Source: JAEUSF01 sp964484145
Lineage (GTDB): Bacteria > Patescibacteriota > Doudnabacteria > UBA920
NCBI GenBank assembly: GCA_964484145.1
Contig: CAZAED010000015.1
Span: 1 to 30,517, forward strand
Direction: 5' to 3'
Length of the DNA stretch: 30,517 nt
Part shown: piece after piece, positions 1-7,487 of the stretch
Position numbering within the stretch: position 1 is the stretch's first letter
Layout of the letters: each line of letters opens with the position of its first letter
The notes under the pieces: generated by a model
Told to the model about the DNA's origin: nothing
What the model saw: only the letters and a program-made list of their open reading frames with translations
Database searches by the model: none
Made by a program: the position numbers and the translations under genes

Positions 1-1701
1 GTTCGTGCAAACGTACGCACCGCGGAAGCTGCCAAAAAAGGTTTGGGCGCGGCACTCTCGCTCGCATTTGAAGGCGGAGCTGTTACAGGACTTTTTGTAG
101 CCGGACTTGGCCTTCTTTCTGTTACTGGATTTTACTGGTTAACTAAAGATTTGTCCGCCCTAGCTGGCTTAGCTTTTGGTTCTTCCTTAATTTCTGTTTT
201 TGCCAGACTTGGCGGCGGCATTTTTACTAAAGGCGCGGACGTAGGTACAGACATGGTAGGAAAAGTTGAAGCCGGAATTCCGGAAGACGACCCAAGAAAC
301 CCAGGCGTTATTGCAGACAATGTTGGCGACAACGTTGGTGACTGTGCTGGTATGGCTGCTGACTTGTTTGAAACTTATGTGGTTTCTACAATTGCGGTTA
401 TTTTGCTTGGAAGTTTTACATTTCCAGATTCTATTAACGCTTTAATATATCCTCTATTAATTGGCGGCGCTTCTATAATTACTACCATTATAGGTACCTG
501 GTTTGTACGTTTAGGAAAATCCCAAAACATAATGGGAGCTATGTACAAAGGTTTTGCTGTAACCGGAATATTATCAGCCATTGCGTTTTATCCTATTACT
601 AAAATGCTAATGACAGGAAACGGTTTGTATTCAACTATGAATCTTTTCTGGTGCGCAATAATCGGTTTAGTGGTAACAGGTTTAATTACTTTAATTACCG
701 AATACTATACATCTAAATCCTTTTCCCCGGTTAAAGACATTGCCGAAGCTTCTACTACTGGACATGGCACAAACATAATTAAAGGTTTGGCTGTTGGTAT
801 GCAGTCTACTGCTGCACCTATTGTAGTTATAGTTGCTGCAATTTTAGTTGCTTTTGAATTAGCCGGACTTTATGGCATTGCGCTCGCTGTTATGTCTATG
901 CTTTCCTTAACCGGCATTGTAGTTGCTATAGACGCGTTTGGTCCTATAACCGACAACGCTGGCGGTATTGCGGAAATGGCCGGGTTAGACAAATCTGTTA
1001 GAGATGTAACTGACCCGCTCGACGCAGTTGGCAATACCACCAAAGCCGTAACCAAAGGTTATGCTATTGCTTCTGCCGGTCTTGCGGCTATGGTACTTTT
1101 TGCCGCTTACACCCAAGAATTAAACGCGGCTGGTATTTCTTCTGTATTCGATTTGTCAGATAGCCGTGTGTTAGTAGGTTTGTTAATTGGTGGTCTTCTC
1201 CCCTACCTTTTTGCTAGTATTGCAATGTCTGCTGTAGGTAATGCTGCAAAGGCTGTTGTAGAAGAAGTGCGCAGACAGTTTAGAGAAATTAAAGGCATTA
1301 TGGAAGGCACAGCCAAGCCTGACTATTCCAGAGCTGTAGACATAGTAACCAAAGCTGCTATAAAAGAAATGATAGTTCCGGCATTAATTCCGGTTGTCGT
1401 ACCAATTGTAGTAGGTTTAACTCTTGGCGCTGCAGCCTTAGGCGGCTTGTTAGTTGGCACAATTATAACTGGTATATTCGTAGGTATTTCTATGACTACC
1501 GGCGGTGCTGCCTGGGACAATGCTAAAAAATACATTGAAGAAGGTTCATACGGCGGTAAAGGCAGTGACGCTCACAAAGCAGCCGTTACCGGCGACACCG
1601 TAGGCGACCCGTACAAAGACACAGCAGGTCCAGCGATCAATCCGATGATAAAAATTATAAACATTGTCGCGCTCTTATTGGTTAAGTTCCTAAAAGGATA
1701 A
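1..1701 (+). CDS. hppA: Membrane proton-pumping pyrophosphatase, K+-independent type (5' partial)
   Basis: Integral membrane enzyme that couples hydrolysis of pyrophosphate to proton export. The reading frame is open from base 1 (V-R-A-N-V-R-T-A-E-A-A..., matching the family's RTAEAA segment), so the gene begins upstream; roughly the first 100 residues of a usual 660-700 are missing, and TTG at 43 is not a real start. The Mg-PPi binding segments are present: GADVGTDMVGKVEAGIPEDD followed by DPRNPGVIADNVGDNVGD, and near the C-terminus a GDTVGDPYKDTAGPAINPM block. The sequence GNTTKAVTKG (about 1030-1059) carries Lys and Thr at the two positions that distinguish K+-independent H+ pumps from K+-dependent ones (Ala and Gly/Ala there). 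Many hydrophobic helices separate these blocks. It converges on soluble pyrophosphatase and shares its terminator. Confidence 0.97.
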   Translation, partial: VRANVRTAEAAKKGLGAALSLAFEGGAVTGLFVAGLGLLSVTGFYWLTKDLSALAGLAFGSSLISVFARLGGGIFTKGADVGTDMVGKVEAGIPEDDPRNPGVIADNVGDNVGDCAGMAADLFETYVVSTIAVILLGSFTFPDSINALIYPLLIGGASIITTIIGTWFVRLGKSQNIMGAMYKGFAVTGILSAIAFYPITKMLMTGNGLYSTMNLFWCAIIGLVVTGLITLITEYYTSKSFSPVKDIAEASTTGHGTNIIKGLAVGMQSTAAPIVVIVAAILVAFELAGLYGIALAVMSMLSLTGIVVAIDAFGPITDNAGGIAEMAGLDKSVRDVTDPLDAVGNTTKAVTKGYAIASAGLAAMVLFAAYTQELNAAGISSVFDLSDSRVLVGLLIGGLLPYLFASIAMSAVGNAAKAVVEEVRRQFREIKGIMEGTAKPDYSRAVDIVTKAAIKEMIVPALIPVVVPIVVGLTLGAAALGGLLVGTIITGIFVGISMTTGGAAWDNAKKYIEEGSYGGKGSDAHKAAVTGDTVGDPYKDTAGPAINPMIKIINIVALLLVKFLKG

Positions 1702-1711
1702 TCTCTTTATA

Positions 1712-1742
1712 AAAAAACTCCCTTCATAAAAGGGAGTTTTTT
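1712..1742. terminator. Bidirectional intrinsic terminator between hppA and ppa
   Basis: A 13-bp stem (1712-1724 with 1730-1742, loop 1725-1729) has a CTCCCTT/AAGGGAG core flanked by an A6 and a T6 tract, so it works on either strand. The left arm reaches the ppa stop codon. Confidence 0.9.
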
Positions 1743-2188
1743 ATTTCTTGCAGCGCTTCTTTTTTTCCTATGAAGCTTAAAATTTCAACCTGTTTTTTCT
1801 TTTGGCTGGCTATTTCTAAGTTAAAGTCCTTAACTCGATTTCTTTCTTCTTCAGAAAAATCGGTTATGTCTTTATATTTTTCTTCAAACGGGTCTCCTAC
1901 AGGCACAAGCAGTAGTTTGTCATCAATCTCGCCCCGGTCAAGCATTTTCATTATTCCAAAAGGAACGCATTTTACAACCGCGGACTGCTCTAAGGGGTTA
2001 GTAGAAAAAACCAAGGCGTCTAAAGCGTCTCCGTCTCCACCCAATGTGCCAGTTATTTCTCCATAATTATATGGATAGGTTAAATTTTCAAACACAAAAT
2101 CCAAAACCATTTTACCGGTTTTGTGGTCATATTCATATTTATTATTCCTAGTACCCTTAGGAATTTCAATTAGTACGTCAAAATCCAT
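1724..2188 (-). CDS. ppa: Soluble inorganic pyrophosphatase, family I
   Basis: Cytosolic enzyme that hydrolyses PPi to two phosphates, pulling nucleic acid and protein synthesis forward. The 154-residue length is at the short end of bacterial family I enzymes. Visible family features are the N-terminal IEIPKGTRNNKYEYD segment (substrate-binding E/K/R/Y), YPYNYGEITGTLGGDGD, and the metal-binding signature DGDALDALV, in which Ala replaces the usual Pro of D-x-D-P-x-D. The start ATG at 2186-2188 lies one base from the stop of the upstream small gene, which points to cotranscription with mnmA. A membrane pyrophosphatase lies directly opposite, so this locus holds both ways of disposing of PPi. 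Confidence 0.96.
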   Translation of the reverse strand: MDFDVLIEIPKGTRNNKYEYDHKTGKMVLDFVFENLTYPYNYGEITGTLGGDGDALDALVFSTNPLEQSAVVKCVPFGIMKMLDRGEIDDKLLLVPVGDPFEEKYKDITDFSEEERNRVKDFNLEIASQKKKQVEILSFIGKKEALQEIKNSLL

Positions 2189-2189
2189 A

Positions 2190-2444
2190 CTATTCTTGCT
2201 TTGCTTTTAATTCTTCGAGCCGGCTTTTTAGCAGTATAACTTTTCTGTTTAAAGTTTCACTGGTTGGCAAAAGAGCTAAAGCTTCTTCTGCTTCTTTAAG
2301 TTCTAGACTTATTTCTTCAATGCCTAATAATTTAACACTGTCTTTTATTTCTTTAACATCCCCCACTCTCTCTTCGGGCGACTTTTGCCTTTCAGAATTT
2401 AAATCAGGTCTTTCAGGTTGGCCAACTGGTGGAATTTTTGTCAT
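2190..2444 (-). CDS. Small coiled-coil protein, function unknown
   Basis: I do not recognise this 84-residue protein. The longer frame (to 2495) would overlap the end of mnmA, so I place the start at the ATG at 2442-2444 (MTKIPPVGQPERPDLNSERQ), 23 bases past the mnmA stop. The N-terminal third is Pro/Arg/Glu-rich and probably disordered; the rest (KEIKDSVKLLGIEEISLELK, then a Leu/Glu/Lys-rich stretch ending LKSRLEELKAKQE) is predicted helical with heptad-like leucines. There are no membrane segments, cysteines or catalytic motifs. No clear Shine-Dalgarno precedes it. The position between mnmA and ppa suggests cotranscription but says nothing firm about role. Confidence 0.7.
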   Translation of the reverse strand: MTKIPPVGQPERPDLNSERQKSPEERVGDVKEIKDSVKLLGIEEISLELKEAEEALALLPTSETLNRKVILLKSRLEELKAKQE

Positions 2445-2467
2445 ATTTATGTTATTAATTTTCTTAA

Positions 2468-3643
2468 TTACGCTATTACTCCTCCACCCACACACTCCTT
2501 ACCTTTATATAATACCAAACTCTGCCCACTCGCAACAGCTTTTTGTGGTTTCTTAAAAATTACCTGATAATGATTTTTATCAATTTGCGATATAGTAAGC
2601 GGTACGAGTTCGCCCTGGTGGCGAAAACGTCCTTGCAAGCTTAGTAGCTTACTAGCTGATTGGCTTATTTGCTGGCTTATCCAACTTACACTATGCAGCT
2701 GCACTTCTTTCGTAAAAAGACGATTATCTTCCGGGTCATTGGTCACATACAAAGTATTGTTTTTTAAATCCTTACTCACCACATAATATGGCCCACTGCC
2801 CCCAACTTTAATACCCTGCCGCTGGCCAATGGTGTAGTTATGAAGGCCGTCATGATATCCTATTACTCCCTTTTCACCCATTATCTCCCCTTTTTTTCCT
2901 TTTAATTTTTGCTTCAAAAAATCTTTCAGTCTAATTTTGCCCACAAAACACAGGCCCATACTTTCTTTGCGCTCCGCGTTGGGAAGGCCAATTTTTTTTG
3001 CCAATTTTCTTACCTGGTCTTTTTTAAACCCGCCAATTGGAAACATTACGTGAGGCAACTGCTCAGTTTTTATGTTGTATATAAAATAAGTTTGGTCTTT
3101 GAATTCGTCACGGCTTCGCTGTAGCATGTAGTGAGTAGTATGTGGTGTGGATTGTTTTTGCCTTTCCTTGCTACTTGCTACTTGCTTCTTGCTACTAATT
3201 CTTGCGTAGTGTCCCGTAGCCAAATACTCAAAACCATTTTTCATAGCCCAGTTATACAAAAGTTTAAACTTTATTTCTTTATTGCACATTACGTCCGGGT
3301 TCGGCGTGCGGCCTTTTTTGTATTCGTCAAAAAAATACTTCATAACCGTACTTTGGTACTGTTTCTCAAAGTCTAAGGTATGTAGCGGTATATTTAAAAA
3401 CCCTGCTACTCTTAAAGCCTCTCTTCTATCTTCTAACCACGGGCATTCGTTCTTTAAAAGACCTTCCTGGCTAGTCCAATTTTTCATAAAAGCAGCCTCT
3501 ACCGTATAACCCTGCTTTAAAAGCAAATACGCCGAAACCGCGCTATCAATCCCGCCAGATAATGCAACAAGAACACGTTTATTTTGTTTTGTAGATGTAG
3601 CGTGCCGATTTATCGGCTTATGGATTCTTATTTTTCTCTTCAT
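2468..3643 (-). CDS. mnmA: tRNA-specific 2-thiouridylase MnmA
   Basis: Thiolates U34 of tRNA-Lys, -Glu and -Gln using sulfur relayed from a cysteine desulfurase; cytosolic. The PP-loop SGGIDS is at residues 29-34, the first catalytic Cys at 120 in NPDVMCNKEIKFK, ATGHYAR at 142-148, and the second catalytic Cys at 232 in MGLCFVG (family consensus G-I-C-F). The C-terminal beta-barrel ends GKECVGGGVIA, as is usual. Length 391 is slightly above the common 350-380: the N-terminus has about 20 extra basic residues, and residues 151-171 form a Ser/Lys/Gln/Thr-rich insertion encoded by repeated AAGTAGC units (see findings). A promoter lies only 8 bases before the ATG, so the transcript is probably leaderless. 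Confidence 0.97.
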   Translation of the reverse strand: MKRKIRIHKPINRHATSTKQNKRVLVALSGGIDSAVSAYLLLKQGYTVEAAFMKNWTSQEGLLKNECPWLEDRREALRVAGFLNIPLHTLDFEKQYQSTVMKYFFDEYKKGRTPNPDVMCNKEIKFKLLYNWAMKNGFEYLATGHYARISSKKQVASSKERQKQSTPHTTHYMLQRSRDEFKDQTYFIYNIKTEQLPHVMFPIGGFKKDQVRKLAKKIGLPNAERKESMGLCFVGKIRLKDFLKQKLKGKKGEIMGEKGVIGYHDGLHNYTIGQRQGIKVGGSGPYYVVSKDLKNNTLYVTNDPEDNRLFTKEVQLHSVSWISQQISQSASKLLSLQGRFRHQGELVPLTISQIDKNHYQVIFKKPQKAVASGQSLVLYKGKECVGGGVIA

Positions 3644-3651
3644 AACAACTC

Positions 3652-3680
3652 ATTATACCTAATTGACCGGTATTTTTCAA
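3652..3680 (-). promoter_or_regulatory. Sigma-70-type promoter of mnmA (leaderless)
   Basis: On the minus strand TTGAAA (3675-3680), a 17-base spacer and a perfect TATAAT (3652-3657). Only 8 bases separate the -10 box from the mnmA ATG, so transcription should start at or next to the start codon. Confidence 0.8.
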
Positions 3681-3691
3681 TATGCTAAACT
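3663..3691 (+). promoter_or_regulatory. Sigma-70-type promoter of the lipoprotein gene
   Basis: TTGACC (3663-3668), a 17-base spacer and TAAACT (3686-3691). It physically overlaps the mnmA promoter on the other strand, so the two polymerase footprints should exclude each other. A GGAGG at 3712-3716 precedes the ATG at 3721. Confidence 0.7.
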
Positions 3692-3720
3692 GTTTTGTTC
3701 GACAATCTCTTGGAGGCAAA

Positions 3721-4314
3721 ATGAAAAACAAAGTCGCGATCCTTGTGATCGCATGCATTCTTTCTGTTGGCTGCGGCGGCCCTTCGCAACAACCACGAAC
3801 CCTCAACAAACAATCCGAACCCAAGTTGCGGATATTCTACGAACCTCCTGCAATAAGGATCATCCCCTCCGGAGATCCTGAGGCAGACTGCAGAAACTGG
3901 ACACAAAATGCGAGCTCGTACTCCGCTCAGACAAACGCGGGATACGTTTCGTATTCGGATTGCGATTACGACGGAGAGTGGGACATGGCCTCGTTTAACA
4001 GCGAGGCCAAAACTCTGTATCAAATGGGTTCAAGAGAAGCAATGGAGTCGCGGGTAAAAAACAAGTTATTTCTAAAAACCAGCGCGTTCATTGGCTTTTT
4101 GGACAGCGATAAAGACATCATCCGCGGTACGCAAAATGGCACCGCTCACATTTGCGTACCTAACCCAAATAACCGCAATCTCAAGGTCTGCGGAGATGAT
4201 ACTTACATTCTCCGTGGGTCCGAGGCCGCAAGGCCCTACGACCAACAGTACCGTCTCTTCGTTGAGACGTACAAGCTACAGATGGAGGCTGAATCCCCGC
4301 CTCCAAAACGCTAA
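3721..4314 (+). CDS. Predicted lipoprotein with Cys pairs and a DxDxDxxxD loop; ORFan
   Basis: No recognised family. The start at 3721 is chosen because GGAGG lies 4 bases upstream and it gives a proper lipoprotein signal: basic MKNK, hydrophobic 5-17, then S-V-G-C with lipidated Cys18; the frame would otherwise extend to 3682. The mature part (about 180 residues) has Cys57, Cys81, Cys145 and Cys157 and a possible Ca2+-binding loop DCDYDGEWD at 80-88; a second acidic run, LDSDKDIIRG, follows near 127-136. The C-terminus is Pro/Lys-rich. Base composition is visibly richer in G+C than mnmA next door and codon choice differs. It has its own promoter and terminator, so it is monocistronic. The following gene appears to be a diverged paralogue. 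Surface anchoring is inferred from the signal only. Confidence 0.85.
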   Translation: MKNKVAILVIACILSVGCGGPSQQPRTLNKQSEPKLRIFYEPPAIRIIPSGDPEADCRNWTQNASSYSAQTNAGYVSYSDCDYDGEWDMASFNSEAKTLYQMGSREAMESRVKNKLFLKTSAFIGFLDSDKDIIRGTQNGTAHICVPNPNNRNLKVCGDDTYILRGSEAARPYDQQYRLFVETYKLQMEAESPPPKR

Positions 4315-4324
4315 ACCGCCACAC

Positions 4325-4359
4325 GCGGCCGGAACTAACCCCTCCGGCCGCATTTTTTT
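4325..4359 (+). terminator. Strong intrinsic terminator after the lipoprotein gene
   Basis: Perfect 9-bp G+C-rich stem (4325-4333 with 4343-4351, GCGGCCGGA), 9-base loop, then A and a T7 run. Confidence 0.93.
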
Positions 4360-4363
4360 AATA

Positions 4364-4392
4364 TTGACACAAAACCCCAAAAAAAATACAAT
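4364..4392 (+). promoter_or_regulatory. Consensus sigma-70 promoter
   Basis: Perfect TTGACA (4364-4369), 17-base spacer, TACAAT (4387-4392). It begins 5 bases after the T-run of the preceding terminator. AAAGGAGG (4407-4414) then precedes the ATG at 4419. Confidence 0.9.
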
Positions 4393-4418
4393 ACCTTGTC
4401 CGAATGAAAGGAGGGGTC

Positions 4419-4952
4419 ATGAATTTTCGGTCTGCGTCGCTACTTATTGGATTTGGTGTAATTGGCATAGGGATAGGCTACTTACTTGGGGAGTACTGGA
4501 AACAAGAATTCGGGTACGGCAAGGAGTCGGTCATTTTGGTCATACCGACAAACAAAACCGTTCTTTTGGGCAAGGCAGTGCCACCCTGTCCCGATAACCC
4601 GAAAAAGACAGTTACTGTTGAGCCGGAAGGAGTTATAATCTCCGATTGCGACGGGGATAGTCTGATAGACTTTGTTCGGTACGGGGAGAACGATTTCAGC
4701 GTTGTCGCAACGGCAGCCGAAGCCACCCACTACAACGTGGCAGAGCTCAACAAAATCCGCGGTTCTCGACCCCCAAGAACATGCCCAGATGGCACAAAAG
4801 ACAAGGGGGATATCAGGAAGGACGAAGCAGGCGTCTGGCGGCTCTGGTACTGCGGCAAGCCGGAACCCTATGGAGAAACCTACCTCTCCCGCGACCAGGG
4901 AGAGGGCTTACGCTATCAGCGTGAGTACGAAAAGCCCGTCACAAAAAAATAG
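4419..4952 (+). CDS. Membrane-anchored protein with four Cys and a DxDxDxxxD loop; ORFan paralogue
   Basis: No recognised family. The ATG at 4419 is preferred over the in-frame ATG at 4404, because the Shine-Dalgarno AAAGGAGG lies between them. The 177-residue product has one N-terminal hydrophobic helix (residues 8-24, Gly/Ile-rich) with no lipobox, so it is probably a signal anchor or uncleaved signal. Cys57, Cys77, Cys122 and Cys145 align in order and context with Cys57, 81, 145 and 157 of the preceding lipoprotein: C, then SDCDxDxxxD, then C-P, then C-G. The acidic loop DCDGDSLID (76-84) resembles thrombospondin type-3 Ca2+ loops (D-x-D-G-D-G-x-x-D). The C-terminal 30 residues are charged. 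Own promoter and terminator; G+C-richer than the core genes around it. Confidence 0.85.
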   Translation: MNFRSASLLIGFGVIGIGIGYLLGEYWKQEFGYGKESVILVIPTNKTVLLGKAVPPCPDNPKKTVTVEPEGVIISDCDGDSLIDFVRYGENDFSVVATAAEATHYNVAELNKIRGSRPPRTCPDGTKDKGDIRKDEAGVWRLWYCGKPEPYGETYLSRDQGEGLRYQREYEKPVTKK

Positions 4953-4973
4953 CGAGCCACACAACAAACTCAA

Positions 4974-5002
4974 AGCCCGGCGGATCGAACATCCGCCGGG
5001 CT
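4974..5002 (+). terminator. Intrinsic terminator after the four-Cys gene
   Basis: Perfect 12-bp stem (4974-4985 with 4991-5002, AGCCCGGCGGAT) with a 5-base loop. The T-tract that follows is weak (CATCTTATTTAT), so hairpin strength must do most of the work. Confidence 0.8.
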
Positions 5003-5021
5003 CATCTTATTTATACATCGT

Positions 5022-5063
5022 TTTGTTGCTAAAAAGTCACATATGTGACTTTTTAGCAACAAA
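5022..5063. repeat. Perfect 42-bp palindrome
   Basis: Every base from 5022 to 5042 pairs with 5043 to 5063; there is no loop and the centre is CACATATGTG. Each arm carries an A5/T5 tract next to GTCAC. It lies between the convergent four-Cys gene and the inositol-phosphatase gene. It may act as a bidirectional terminator, but it lacks a clean T-run on either side. Confidence 0.9.
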
Positions 5064-5082
5064 GGATTATTCTGCTTTTTTT

Positions 5083-5841
5083 CTATTCGGCTTTTTTGTA
5101 ATGTTTTTTTATTATTTTTAACAGCTGGTTATGAACTATCCCGTTAGTGGCCAAACAGCCTTCAATTTTACCATTATAGTTTTGTTCTTTTCCAAACATA
5201 CTGGTAACCTTACCGCCCGCTTCTTCCACAATTACTTTCACGGCGGCGGCATCATGTGCATAACGCCAATTATACAAAGCGCCCACAAATTCTCCCGAAG
5301 CAACCATCATTGCTCCATAAACATAACTTAAAAAGGTTACGGGCAAGGAACCGGTTTGCTTTCTTAAATCCCCCATTGAATCAAAAGCTTCCCAAGCTAA
5401 TACTGAATTTTTTAAATTTAACTTGCTTACGCTAATTTTTTTGTTATTTAAATAAGCACCCTTGCCAACTTCAGCATAAAACATGCGGTCAGAAAAAGGG
5501 TCATAAACAGCACCTACAACAGGTTTGCCATTTTTAACTAGCGCTAAAGAAAAAGTACAAATAGGTACTCCATGGGAAAAAGGAATTGTTCCATCTACCG
5601 GGTCACAAACCCACAAATACTCTACGTTTTTATGGTTATAGCTTTCTTCTTCACCCAAAATTCCGTGGGTAGGAAAGTATTTTTTTACTTGGCTAATAAC
5701 TTTTTTATTAATAGCTATGTCTGTTTTGGTAACAGGCGTGTCATTGTCTTTCCAGGTTTTCTTCATTGCCAAACCAAAATTCTTGCGGATTTCCGCAACC
5801 GCTTCTTTAGCTAAGCTTATGGCAAAATTTTTATATGTCAT
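5083..5841 (-). CDS. Inositol monophosphatase-family phosphatase
   Basis: Mg2+-dependent, Li+-type sugar-phosphate phosphatase (IMPase/FBPase/CysQ superfamily). Metal-ligand motifs are visible: GEEE at residues 63-66, DPVDGT at 80-85 within LWVCDPVDGTIPF, and the late motif as WRYAHDAAA with the ligand Asp at 196, followed by EEAGG. Length 252 is normal for SuhB-like enzymes. The exact substrate (inositol-1-P, histidinol-P or a nucleotide such as pAp) cannot be set from motifs. The start is 3 bases after the stop of the DsbA-like gene, so it is the last gene of the minus-strand envelope cluster. Confidence 0.92.
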   Translation of the reverse strand: MTYKNFAISLAKEAVAEIRKNFGLAMKKTWKDNDTPVTKTDIAINKKVISQVKKYFPTHGILGEEESYNHKNVEYLWVCDPVDGTIPFSHGVPICTFSLALVKNGKPVVGAVYDPFSDRMFYAEVGKGAYLNNKKISVSKLNLKNSVLAWEAFDSMGDLRKQTGSLPVTFLSYVYGAMMVASGEFVGALYNWRYAHDAAAVKVIVEEAGGKVTSMFGKEQNYNGKIEGCLATNGIVHNQLLKIIKKHYKKAE

Positions 5842-5844
5842 TAA

Positions 5845-6516
5845 CTATTTAGGCAACTTTTCTATTTGGGCTTTTATGGAAGCTGCGGGACCAACTTCTA
5901 TTTTTACGCCATTGTAGTACAAACTTGGCGTACCGCCCACACCCATACCCAAAGCCTCAAAATTATCTTTTTGAATTTTCTCGCTGTACTTGCTGGAAAG
6001 CACATCTGACTTAAACTGCTCTATATTGGTAACTCCGGCGGCATTGGCAATTTCAGCCATTTTTTCTAAAGGGTTTTTTAAATTTGCCCATTCATCTTGC
6101 CGTTCGTACATTAAATTAGCAAACTCCCAAAATTTACCTTGCGCAGCAGCAGCCTCAGCCGCATAAGCAGAAGCCAAAGCATTTATGTGTGGCTGCGGAT
6201 ATAATGGATAATGTCTAAAAACTAATTTTGTGTCCGCAAGTTCTGTTGGTAATTGCTTTAATATTGGTTCAAAATTTCTGCAAGCTGGGCACTGTAAGTC
6301 TTCGTACGCAACCAATACATTTTTCGCATCCGTACTACCCAAAATATGGTCATCCTGCTCAATTGGCCTTGGCTTTTCGGTTTTCTTTACTTGGCTAAAA
6401 TCAAAATACTTTAAATCTAGCGCGGAAACGGGCTGCGGAGAAATTTTATATAGTAAAAACCCAAGGCCCATAAAGGCAATTACTAAAATAGTTACAATAA
6501 TAGGTGTCTTTTTCAT
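5845..6516 (-). CDS. DsbA-like thiol-disulfide oxidoreductase, membrane-anchored
   Basis: Thioredoxin-fold protein expected to make or shuffle disulfides outside the membrane. One N-terminal hydrophobic helix (residues 6-22) acts as signal anchor. The DsbA-family catalytic pair is C76-P-A-C79 in AYEDLQCPACRNFEPIL, and the cis-Pro loop is GTPSLYYNG near the C-terminus; the helical insertion between them (NALASAYAAEAAAAQGKFWE...) is typical of DsbA/Thioredoxin_4 proteins. Length 223 is normal. It sits between the D-Ala-D-Ala carboxypeptidase and the IMPase gene with very short gaps. The Cys-paired ORFans at 3721-4952 are plausible substrates, by inference only. Confidence 0.94.
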   Translation of the reverse strand: MKKTPIIVTILVIAFMGLGFLLYKISPQPVSALDLKYFDFSQVKKTEKPRPIEQDDHILGSTDAKNVLVAYEDLQCPACRNFEPILKQLPTELADTKLVFRHYPLYPQPHINALASAYAAEAAAAQGKFWEFANLMYERQDEWANLKNPLEKMAEIANAAGVTNIEQFKSDVLSSKYSEKIQKDNFEALGMGVGGTPSLYYNGVKIEVGPAASIKAQIEKLPK

Positions 6517-6533
6517 TTAAAATTTTTTAATAA

Positions 6534-7466
6534 TTATTGGTTAATTAATGTCGAAGTTGCCGTAGAAGTACTAAGCCCAAGCACAGCCTCCATACCGCCA
6601 AAAACTTTTAAAGCAGTAGCTTGAAAAGCTAAGCTTTTGGTTTGTCCAAATTGCGTTTTAGGATCTTTAGCGCCTAACACTACAACAATAAACTCATTCC
6701 CAAGTTGGTCTTTTACAATACTGGCAAAATTAAATGCTGACTCTTCTAAAAATCCGGTTTTACCACCCACTAAATTTAATTCACCATCACCCAAAAGCTT
6801 GTTAGTACTGTTTAAACTATGGCGATACTTTTTGCTGTTAACAGCTCTAAAACTATAGGTGCTTTTTTTTGCTACTAAGCTAACATAAGGGTCGGAAAGA
6901 GCCGCGTCAACTATTTTAGAAAAGTCGAGCGCAGTTGTATAATTTTTCGGGTTCATACCCGTGGCTTCAAAAAAATTAGTATTTCCAGCGCCTAAAAGCT
7001 TAACTTTCTTATTCATTAAAGCAACAAAGTCAGAGTCGGTCAAACCAGTAGAGCGACCTAAAGCGTGAGCAGCGTTATTGTCGGAAGCTATTAAAGCAGC
7101 ATGAAGCAAATCACGCGCGGTGTAAGAAATTCCTGGTTTAGTGAAAAGCCTCTGCCCGCCGACCTCGTCTTCCTTCTTCATAGCTACCACCTTGTTTAAA
7201 GAAGTTTTACTTTCCATAAAAACCATAGCGGTTACCAGCTTAGTTAAGCTAGCCGGAGGCCATTTCATATCTGAGTTCTTTGAGAGCAATACCTTGCCAG
7301 TTTGCCTATCAATAACCACATAAGCCTTTGCGCCAGAATCTACCTGCCCCAACGCAAAATCCGCTCCCGGCATAATTTCCGCCATGCTTAAAGCCGCCGC
7401 GGGTATTGGCAATACCCCGACAATCAAAATTGCTAATAATATTTTTATTGTTGATTTTTTAAACAA
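6534..7466 (-). CDS. dacA: D-alanyl-D-alanine carboxypeptidase (peptidase S11)
   Basis: Penicillin-binding serine enzyme that trims the terminal D-Ala of peptidoglycan stem peptides outside the membrane. An N-terminal signal sequence covers residues 1-25 (ends PIPAAALS). The three S11 motifs are in order: S73-L-T-K76 (nucleophile and general base) in PPASLTKLVTA, S128-D-N130, and K236-T-G238 in VGGKTGFLEES. At 310 residues it lacks the C-terminal beta domain and amphipathic anchor of E. coli PBP5 and ends in a Ser/Thr-rich tail (LSTSTATSTLINQ). The downstream gap to the DsbA-like gene is 17 bases. Confidence 0.95.
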   Translation of the reverse strand: MFKKSTIKILLAILIVGVLPIPAAALSMAEIMPGADFALGQVDSGAKAYVVIDRQTGKVLLSKNSDMKWPPASLTKLVTAMVFMESKTSLNKVVAMKKEDEVGGQRLFTKPGISYTARDLLHAALIASDNNAAHALGRSTGLTDSDFVALMNKKVKLLGAGNTNFFEATGMNPKNYTTALDFSKIVDAALSDPYVSLVAKKSTYSFRAVNSKKYRHSLNSTNKLLGDGELNLVGGKTGFLEESAFNFASIVKDQLGNEFIVVVLGAKDPKTQFGQTKSLAFQATALKVFGGMEAVLGLSTSTATSTLINQ

Positions 7467-7487
7467 AATATTGAATTAAGAGTTAAA

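Noticed and set aside
2445..2495. Upstream start (MCGWRSNSVIKK) for the small coiled-coil gene
   Set aside because: This part overlaps the mnmA 3' end in another frame; the ATG at 2442-2444 avoids overlap.
4091..4597. 168-residue plus-strand frame overlapping the lipoprotein gene, its terminator and the next promoter
   Set aside because: It reads through a strong terminator and a consensus promoter and overlaps two better-supported genes; no start signal and no family features.
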